DNA from: DATKMG01 sp035541995
GTDB taxonomy: Bacteria; Acidobacteriota; Terriglobia; Versatilivoradales; Versatilivoraceae
Reading direction: 5' to 3'
Length of the DNA stretch: 33,112 nt
NCBI GenBank assembly: GCA_035541995.1
Contig: DATKMG010000599.1
Coordinates: 1-33,112, forward strand
The stretch's first letter is position 1, and each line of letters starts with the position of its first letter. The notes beneath the pieces are model-generated. The model worked only from the letters and a program-made list of their open reading frames with translations, did no database searches and had not been told where the DNA came from. Of the stretch, positions 24,170 through 30,065 are shown piece after piece. Position numbers and translations under genes: made by a program.

Positions 24170-24535
24170 TTAGGAGGAGAGTGGAGGAGCGCGTGAAGAC
24201 AGTCGAGAGGGAAAACGCCAGGCAAACTGCAGGGCTTCAGATAGTGGGAGCTTTTGTCCTGAGTAGTTTGGCGAGGGGAGGGGTGTCGGACTATTGAGCC
24301 GCAAAGCCCCAAGGCGAGACACACGGCAAGCGCCGCAGATCGGATCGGAATTGGGGGATGAGTGGGATGGCCTCAGTTGTGCCGAGACTTGGCCTTGCCC
24401 ACCATAAAGCGGGAGCTGGCCCGCGTGGTGATGCAGTTCCACCACAAAAAAGAGGTGGAGCTGCGCCAGAATGGCAGCCCAAATAAGGACAGCGCGTAGC
24501 CTGCGATATTGAAGGGACCCCGTATTGTGTCTCAA
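24170..24535 (-). CDS. Small membrane protein with HHH and CxxC motifs (DUF2946-like)
   Basis: The protein has 121 residues. One hydrophobic helix (about 16-32) is followed by H35-H36-H37 and, after a Ser/Pro-rich linker, C67-GA-C70. A short membrane helix then histidines and a late cysteine pair are the outline of DUF2946-type proteins, which often accompany metal-related receptors; similarity here is by layout only. It ends 62 bases before the receptor start and is probably its operon partner. The start appears to be TTG at 24535 with no good ribosome site; no ATG occurs early in the frame, so the true start is unsure. The Pro/Ser-rich C-terminus (about 78-121) seems unstructured. Confidence 0.5.
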   Translation of the reverse strand: MRHNTGSLQYRRLRAVLIWAAILAQLHLFFVVELHHHAGQLPLYGGQGQVSAQLRPSHSSPNSDPICGACRVSRLGALRLNSPTPLPSPNYSGQKLPLSEALQFAWRFPSRLSSRAPPLSS

Positions 24536-25033
24536 GGGCAGTCTAATTATGAGGAATTCACCTATCTTGCAGCATTCAGATAGACTCTTCGGCTATATAA
24601 CAATTCCGACTTAATGTCCATCGTGGTGATTCCAGTCACAAAGATTAGCAGAAAAACAATGGATAAACCTAAATCTGCCTCTTTGTAATACTCCAGGAGG
24701 TGAACACTAAAGTCAAGACTAATTCCCGGGTGCAATTCCCGTTGGCAATAAGTTAATGTGGGCGAAGAATTAGGAAGGCAGCGGTCAGCAGCATTTTCGG
24801 GACTCGCGTTGGGGCAAACAGGACCCTGTCCAGAGCCCCTGGACCCAGCCAGTGAAAAAAACCGGGCATTGAAATCCCTCGAGAAGTGTATATTGTGGAC
24901 CTATTGGGAGCTAAAACGGAAATTTCGAGTGTAAACGTGTGTTCACTGGAACAGCCTTCTCGGGAGATGGAGGCACTCCAGCGCGCAGAATTCCCAGGTC
25001 CCTGAAACACCTATCTCACTTAGGAGTAGTATC
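24536..25033. other. Divergent control region between the receptor operon and the barrel-ZnuA-ZnuB cassette
   Basis: This 498-base gap separates the minus-strand receptor pair from the plus-strand cassette. No gene is supported in it. The plus-strand half carries a structured leader at 24700-24870. The minus-strand half is AT-rich around 24590 and may hold the promoter for the small His/Cys gene, but no box could be identified with confidence. Confidence 0.6.
24700..24870 (+). promoter_or_regulatory. Structured 5' leader, candidate divergent cobalamin-type riboswitch
   Basis: Several elements occur in order on the plus strand: a hairpin CGGG-TGCAATT-CCCG (24727-24741), enclosed by a pairing CTAATTC/GAATTAG (24719-24725 with 24767-24773); GGAAGGC (24773-24779); a nested hairpin GGGGC..GGAC..GTCC..GCCCC (24811-24839); and AGCCAG followed by ACCGGGC (24847-24867). 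The GGTGnAAnTCC-like hairpin, GGAAGGC and the final AGCCAG-ACCnGC box occur in the same order in cobalamin riboswitches. The highly conserved CCCGCnACTGT core was not found, so this may be a variant, a decayed copy or an unrelated structured leader. Confidence 0.35.
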
Positions 25034-26431
25034 ATGAAGAGAATTGCGATCCTGTTCGCTCTTGTTTTCTGTTCTGCTGCTTACGCCCAGCTAAATCCAG
25101 GCTCAGAGTCAAAAAAGAATGGGTCCGCCCCCCAATCTTCCGTTTCAACACCGGAGGAAGCACGGATGAAAGCGCTCGAGGATCGGGTGCGCACCCTCGC
25201 TGAGGAAGTGGCTCTTCTCCGAGGCGAACTGAAGGCACTGCGCGACGCGAAGTCCTTGGAGCCTACATCCAGCGGTGACATATTAATTGCTTCGTCGAAT
25301 CTGGAACCGGGCATGGCACCTAGTGCTGCATCGACTGCGCCGACCCCGTCAGCCGCGCCCGGTCCCGCTCCGACACAAGTTACCCAGACACAGACTTACG
25401 GCGGCGCCACCTCCAACGCCAAGCTCCTCAATCCTGATATCAGCTTGATTGGCGACTTTATTGGCACGGCGGGACACAACCCCGTTTCCCCCTCACGGTC
25501 GCTCGAACTGCATGAGTCTGAAGTTGGAATGCAAGCCATCATCGACCCTTATGCCCGAGCCGACGCGTTCATCTCCTTCGGCGAAACTGGCGTCAATATT
25601 GAGGAAGGCTACATTACCTTCACATCTCTTCCGGCCGGATTGCTTCTTAAGGTCGGCAAAATGCGCGCCGATTTCGGCAAGGTTAACACCATACACAATC
25701 ACGCCTTGCCGTTCATCGACCGGCCGCTCGTGACCAACAATCTCGTCGGAGGCGAAGACGGCATCGACGATGCCGGCATCTCCCTCTCGCGTTTCTTGCC
25801 TGCACCCAAGAACTGGTTTCTCGAAGGCACCGCCCAGGTCTTCCGTGGCGATTCGGACGATGTCTTTGCGGCTTATCGCCGCCAGGACCTCAGTGTTGTC
25901 GGACATCTCCGCGGCTACCGCGACCTCAGCGAATCCACCAATCTCGACCTTGGGGTCTCGTATTCCCGGGGGAACAGCGCCGGCATCACGGCCCCCGACC
26001 CTTCCAAGTTCTACACTAATCTCTACGCCGCAGATGCTACCCTTCGCTGGAAGCCGCTCCGCCGCGCCATCTATCACTCCTTCCTCTTCCGCACGGAACT
26101 GTTCTGGAGCGCCCGCGACCAGTTGTCTTCGCTTAACACGTCCGAGACCCAACACGCTTTCGGCTTCTATTCTGATGCCGAATATCGCGTCAACCGTCGT
26201 TGGACGCTTGGTGGCCGATTCGACCGAAGTGGCCGAGCCACTAACGCTAACCTGACGGACACCGGATTTTCTGCTATTCTGACCTACTGGCCCAGCGAGT
26301 TCAGCCAGATTCGTGGCCAGTATCGTTATGGCCATCTGTGGGACGACCCCAATGGCCATTTCACAAACGCAAATGAATTCTTGTTCCAATTCCTGTTTGT
26401 GATGGGGGCGCACGGGGCGCACCCCTTCTGA
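25034..26431 (+). CDS. Outer-membrane beta-barrel protein, first gene of metal-transport cassette
   Basis: The protein has 465 residues. A signal peptide (1-18, 'SAAYA' before the cleavage) is followed by a short coiled-coil-like stretch (about 36-72, 'ARMKALEDRVRTLAEEVALLRGELKAL') of the kind seen in trimeric porins, an Ala/Pro/Thr-rich linker (about 88-125), and a beta-barrel from about 135 to the C-terminal phenylalanine. 'LLLKVGKMRADFGKVN' is typical of porin strand turns. It probably forms an outer-membrane channel for the substrate of the downstream ABC proteins. AGGAG lies eight bases before the ATG. znuA-like follows after 20 bases with an identical ribosome-site context, so the three genes form one operon behind the structured leader. 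Confidence 0.82.
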   Translation: MKRIAILFALVFCSAAYAQLNPGSESKKNGSAPQSSVSTPEEARMKALEDRVRTLAEEVALLRGELKALRDAKSLEPTSSGDILIASSNLEPGMAPSAASTAPTPSAAPGPAPTQVTQTQTYGGATSNAKLLNPDISLIGDFIGTAGHNPVSPSRSLELHESEVGMQAIIDPYARADAFISFGETGVNIEEGYITFTSLPAGLLLKVGKMRADFGKVNTIHNHALPFIDRPLVTNNLVGGEDGIDDAGISLSRFLPAPKNWFLEGTAQVFRGDSDDVFAAYRRQDLSVVGHLRGYRDLSESTNLDLGVSYSRGNSAGITAPDPSKFYTNLYAADATLRWKPLRRAIYHSFLFRTELFWSARDQLSSLNTSETQHAFGFYSDAEYRVNRRWTLGGRFDRSGRATNANLTDTGFSAILTYWPSEFSQIRGQYRYGHLWDDPNGHFTNANEFLFQFLFVMGAHGAHPF

Positions 26432-26451
26432 CCCTGTTTTTAGGAGAAACC

Positions 26452-27399
26452 ATGCCAAACGCCAAGCTCTGCACGCGCCTCACCACTTTCATCTCTGCGC
26501 TCGTTCTGCTCTGCTCTATTTGCGCCCCGCCCGCTGGCGCCGACAGCAAGTTGAATATCATGACTGCCACCACGGACTTGGCCGCCCTGGCTCAGGAGAT
26601 TGGCGGCGACAAAGTCAATGTGGAATCCGTCGCCCGCGGCTACCAAGATCCCCACTTCGTCGAAGCCAAGCCCAGTTTTCTTCTGAAACTCCGGCACGCC
26701 GATCTCCTCATCGTCGTGGGACTGGAGCTTGAAATCGGCTGGCTTCCACCGCTCATTAGCCAGTCCACTAATCCCAAGATTCAAGTCGGCGCGCCGGGCT
26801 ACTTTGACGCTTCCCGTTTTGCCAAGATCCTCGAGATCCCCACCGGTGTCGTGACCCGCGCTGAGGGTGACGTCCACCCGCTGGGCAATCCTCACTATTG
26901 GCTCGATCCTGAAAATGGCCTGCGCATTGCCAAGGGGATTCAAAACAAGCTCTCCGAGATGCGCCCCAACGATGCCGCCTATTTTGCGCAGCAATATGAC
27001 GCCTTCGAGAAGCGCATTAAGCAGGCCGACGAGAAGTGGCTTACCGAAATGAAGCCCTATGCCGGGCGCAAAGTCGTCACGTATCACCGCTCGTGGCCCA
27101 ATTTTGCGGAACACTTCAATCTCAATGTTGTGGGCTACGTCGAGCCGCGACCGGGCATTCCACCCAGCCCGCAGCACACCGTCGAGTTGATCGGTCTGAT
27201 GAAGCGCGACGGCGTGAAGGTCATTCTCGTTGAGCCCTACTTCGATTTGAAGACTCCCAACGCCATCGCCCGTGAAACCGGAGCCCAGGTTGTTGTCCTT
27301 ATGCCCTCCGTTGGAGGGGAAAAGGAAATCACCGATTACTTCAAGCTGTTTGATTACGACATCGCGAAGCTTCAGCAGGCCTTCGATGCAACAAAGTAA
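26452..27399 (+). CDS. Metal ABC transporter substrate-binding protein (ZnuA/TroA, cluster A-I family)
   Basis: The protein has 315 residues. The signal peptide is about 1-30 ('PPAGA|D'). Expected metal ligands are H68 in 'DPHFVEAKPS', H148 in 'GNPHYWLDP', H212 in 'TYHRSW', and an acidic residue in 'EPYFD' (E261 or D265). The long helix joining the two lobes follows H148. The His-rich loop typical of zinc-specific ZnuA is absent; the single H142 before 'PLGNPHYW' does not replace it, so zinc, manganese, iron or another divalent metal is possible. AGGAG stands five bases from the ATG. The binding protein should deliver metal in the periplasm to the permease encoded next. Confidence 0.92.
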   Translation: MPNAKLCTRLTTFISALVLLCSICAPPAGADSKLNIMTATTDLAALAQEIGGDKVNVESVARGYQDPHFVEAKPSFLLKLRHADLLIVVGLELEIGWLPPLISQSTNPKIQVGAPGYFDASRFAKILEIPTGVVTRAEGDVHPLGNPHYWLDPENGLRIAKGIQNKLSEMRPNDAAYFAQQYDAFEKRIKQADEKWLTEMKPYAGRKVVTYHRSWPNFAEHFNLNVVGYVEPRPGIPPSPQHTVELIGLMKRDGVKVILVEPYFDLKTPNAIARETGAQVVVLMPSVGGEKEITDYFKLFDYDIAKLQQAFDATK

Positions 27400-27417
27400 C
27401 CTTTAGGAGACCACCGA

Positions 27418-28317
27418 ATGGAAATTCTTCCCTTCTTGCTTGCACCGTTCGTCGCAAGCCTCATCCTTACAGGGATTCACGCCTATCTCGGCGTGCACGT
27501 AGTCGAACGCGGCGTCATATTCGTTGATCTCGCCCTCGCGCAAATCGCCGCGCTGGGCGCTACCGTGGCCATTGTCGTGAGCATGGACCCGCATGGCCGG
27601 GGTTCGTACTGGATCAGCCTGGGCTTCACATTCCTCGGTGCCGCCATCTTTGCACTTGCACGCACGCGCCGCGCACATATTCCGCAGGAAGCATTTATCG
27701 GCATCGCCTACGCTGTTGCCTCCGCGACGGCCATCCTGTTGATGAGCAAAGCCACCGGCGAGACAGAGCACCTCAAAGACATGCTCGTCGGAAATATTCT
27801 GGCGGTCTCCTGGCCCGAAGTTCGCAAAACAGCGATCCTCTATGGCCTCATCGGCATCTTCCACTACATTTTTCGGAAACAATTCCTGATGATTTCAATG
27901 AACCACGAAAGAGCCGAGCAGCTCGGCGTAAAAGTCCGGCTCTGGGATTTTCTCTTCTACGCCTCGTTCGGGTTCGTCGTGACATCATCCGTCGCCATCG
28001 CTGGTGTCTTGTTGGTCTTCTGCTATCTCATTGTTCCCAGCGTCGGCGCCATGCTCTTTGCCGACCGAATCGGCAGGCGGCTCGCCATCGGCTGGACCAT
28101 GGGGACTTTGGTTTCGGCACTGGGCTGCTTCCTTAGTGTTCAACTCGACACTCCCACCGGCGCCACCATCGTCGTCACCTTCGGCGGCATTCTCGTCCTC
28201 ATGTTCCTGGTCCACCTCGTGCTCCATCACGGCCGCTCCTCCCGTGAGTTGAAAGGTGCTGCTTCTGCCCGTCACGAACTCGAAACGGCATCTTCTACGT
28301 CAAGGCAGGCTGACTAA
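27418..28317 (+). CDS. Metal ABC transporter permease (ZnuB/TroC family)
   Basis: The protein has 299 residues with about eight transmembrane helices. The opening 'FLLAPFVASLILTGIHAYLGVHVVERGVIFVDLALAQIAALGA' is the family signature, and 'HERAEQLGVKVRLWDFLFYASFG' is the coupling-helix region that meets the ATPase. The last 35 residues are a hydrophilic, His- and Ser-containing tail not usual in ZnuB. AGGAG precedes the ATG at eight bases. The gene starts 18 bases after the binding-protein stop. No ATP-binding subunit gene lies in the cassette or within the window, so the transporter must borrow an ATPase from elsewhere. Base use here and in the two preceding genes is richer in G and C at third positions than in the left part of the window. 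Confidence 0.93.
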   Translation: MEILPFLLAPFVASLILTGIHAYLGVHVVERGVIFVDLALAQIAALGATVAIVVSMDPHGRGSYWISLGFTFLGAAIFALARTRRAHIPQEAFIGIAYAVASATAILLMSKATGETEHLKDMLVGNILAVSWPEVRKTAILYGLIGIFHYIFRKQFLMISMNHERAEQLGVKVRLWDFLFYASFGFVVTSSVAIAGVLLVFCYLIVPSVGAMLFADRIGRRLAIGWTMGTLVSALGCFLSVQLDTPTGATIVVTFGGILVLMFLVHLVLHHGRSSRELKGAASARHELETASSTSRQAD

Positions 28318-28490
28318 CCCGAGGACGTCAGAGCCGAAGATCCTTGGAGGTCGTAATTGGCACCAGACCGGATATCATCTTCAAGTAGAATTTGTCCGGC
28401 TGAGAAATTCATTGATGAAGAGGGCAATTTCCTGAAATGCAATTCCGACTGCTAATTCAATCAAGGACTGCAGTGGATCAAGGAGGAAAA

Positions 28491-28940
28491 ATGGCACACA
28501 CTAGTGATGAGGCAGCAATACGCGGGCTCATAGATGCCTTCACTGAGGGCTGGAACGCACATGACGGCAAAGCCTGTGCCCGCCCCTTCGCTCTCGACGC
28601 AGACTTCACCAATATCATGGGCCTCAGGGCGCACGGACGGGACTTAATCGCCAGGGGACACGACGAGATCCTTTCCACAATCTTTCGAACTGCCAGAATC
28701 AGTTCCACGGTGGAAAGCATTCGCTTCATCCGGCCCGATGTTGCGGTGGCGGATGTGGCATTCAGTATGAAGAGTGAAGGCGGGGGGCCATTTGGGCTGG
28801 TGCAGAGCCAGGCAGGCCTGGTTGCCACAAAGGAAGGCGATTCCTGGTCGATTGCCGTGTTCCGAAACATGGTTCCATTCCAACGGCCCACAGCTGGGCC
28901 CATTGAGCAGTCAATAGCTGGAGGTGCAGCGAAAGCCTGA
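28491..28940 (+). CDS. SnoaL-like/SgcJ-EcaC family protein (NTF2-like fold)
   Basis: The protein has 149 residues. 'DEAAIRGLIDAFTEGWNAHDGKA' at the N-terminus and 'FALDADFTNIMG' are hallmarks of the NTF2-like SgcJ/EcaC (DUF4440-like) group; 'FRNMVPFQRP' closes the domain. These proteins have a small-molecule pocket, but catalytic function is rarely known; the historical label 'oxidoreductase' is not supported by cofactor motifs. AGGAGG just before the ATG at 28491 fixes the start; the frame is open 54 bases further upstream. It is 173 bases downstream of the permease gene, so it may be transcribed separately. Confidence 0.87.
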   Translation: MAHTSDEAAIRGLIDAFTEGWNAHDGKACARPFALDADFTNIMGLRAHGRDLIARGHDEILSTIFRTARISSTVESIRFIRPDVAVADVAFSMKSEGGGPFGLVQSQAGLVATKEGDSWSIAVFRNMVPFQRPTAGPIEQSIAGGAAKA

Positions 28941-29105
28941 CGGTTTCGCCATGTTGTTCTAACCTGGTCTTGTGAAACTCGGCACAAAGGGAAAGCGGGC
29001 AACGGGCGGGGCTGAAGGGTCAGGCACCTTCCTTAATCCGATTGCTCGATGCTGTTAGCGGAACCACTTTTCTTGAGCGGCCGGATGCCGCCGGAGGGCG
29101 GCGCG

Positions 29106-29666
29106 TCAGGTACCGCTGGACTTGGTTGCCGAAGATGTGGGGTTGCCGGTTTCGACAAACGCCTTGAGTCTGTGGAGCTGCTCGCCCAACACATTGTCCA
29201 CTGCGGGGGCCATTTTCTCGATTCCTCCTTGCATGTAGCCCCCGACACTATAGGTCAGCTCCACCTTTGTGCTCCCAGCATCTGTTGTCAGTTTCCAGGT
29301 GAGGCTCCCGGCAAGGCCAGACGCTTGTAGGGGACCCAGTGCGCCCGCCATACGAATCTGTGCACCGGGCTGAACATAGACAATCCTCATATGCTCAATG
29401 CCACCACCGTTCTCAAGCCTTTCGCAAAAGCAACCGCCCGGACGGGCGTCGATGGCCAGGTTCTTCGAGTCGCCGGAGTAAGTGTGTTGCGGGTCCCACC
29501 ACGACCCAACCTGTCCCACCAATGCGTCATAAACCTTAGCTGGCGCCGCCTTTACATTCACTTCGTGCTTGACCAAGAAACCAGTTGAATTGACCTGTAC
29601 CACATCAGCCTTTGAAACAGTCGTCACAGACAATAGCATGAAAATCACGACGCATCGGTTAAGCAT
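29106..29666 (-). CDS. Secreted SRPBCC (START-like) protein
   Basis: The protein has 186 residues. A signal peptide (about 1-20, 'VTTVSKA') is followed by an SRPBCC/AHSA1-like domain: 'VKHEVNVKAAPAKVYDALVGQVGSWW' at about 32-57, 'GGCFCERL' at about 77-84, 'GSLTWKLT' and a C-terminal long helix 'MAPAVDNVLGEQLHRLKAFVE'. The fold binds hydrophobic ligands. Export is unusual but seen in soil bacteria. AGGAGGA lies eight bases before the ATG at 29666; the 15 extra upstream codons are not signal-like. It converges with the SnoaL-like gene, with 165 bases between stops and nothing recognised there. Confidence 0.85.
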   Translation of the reverse strand: MLNRCVVIFMLLSVTTVSKADVVQVNSTGFLVKHEVNVKAAPAKVYDALVGQVGSWWDPQHTYSGDSKNLAIDARPGGCFCERLENGGGIEHMRIVYVQPGAQIRMAGALGPLQASGLAGSLTWKLTTDAGSTKVELTYSVGGYMQGGIEKMAPAVDNVLGEQLHRLKAFVETGNPTSSATKSSGT

Positions 29667-29753
29667 GATTGGGTCCTCCTGATTGGATTCTACACACCCA
29701 GCCAGGCGCAATGCAAAGTGCGACAGGTTATTGGGGATGACCTTTAATTTTGT

Positions 29754-29813
29754 TGTCCCGAAGGGACACTAGAAAGTAGCCGGTGGTTGCGCGCCAGTGC
29801 GCGTTACCACCGG
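29754..29813. repeat. REP-like composite hairpin element
   Basis: A perfect 6-bp hairpin TGTCCC-GAA-GGGACA (29754-29768) is followed by CTAGAAAGTAGCC and an 8-bp stem CCGGTGGT/ACCACCGG (29780-29787 with 29806-29813) that contains an inner GCGC/GCGC stem. The layout and the linker (GAA..TAGCC) match the element at 8762-8815. The surrounding 399-base gap (29667-30065) contains no supported gene; another short inverted repeat, GAAGGCTT/AAGCCTTC, is near 29965-29983. Confidence 0.6.
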
Positions 29814-30065
29814 AATTTTCCCCCGAATTTCGTTTGAACCCCAGCCGTGATTCCAGAAACCCCGCGTCCCTACCGTGACGCCAGAAAATTCAGGGAAACG
29901 TTAATGGACCGGTGACGGCGCACCTCGCCTCCGGCTCGGTGCTTGTCGCTGGATACTCTCCTCCTGAAGGCTTCTCAAGCCTTCAGCTTCGTGACCTGTC
30001 GACATTTGAATTGCACCCAGAAACCTCGCGAGCTTTCCAATAGTAACCCCCACAGGGTACCTGGC

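Noticed and set aside
24585..24606. A possible Zur-like half-site (TATATAACAATT) in the divergent region
   Set aside because: Only one half matches a GTTATA-type box and the second half is absent; not enough to call an operator.
25493..26458. A 321-codon open frame on the minus strand opposite the barrel-protein gene
   Set aside because: It lies fully antisense to a well-supported gene with signal peptide and barrel pattern. Its composition is that of a codon-bias shadow and it has no ribosome site.
26440..27177. A 245-codon minus-strand frame opposite the znuA-like gene
   Set aside because: It is fully antisense to a gene with all metal ligands in place; no ribosome site or motif supports it.
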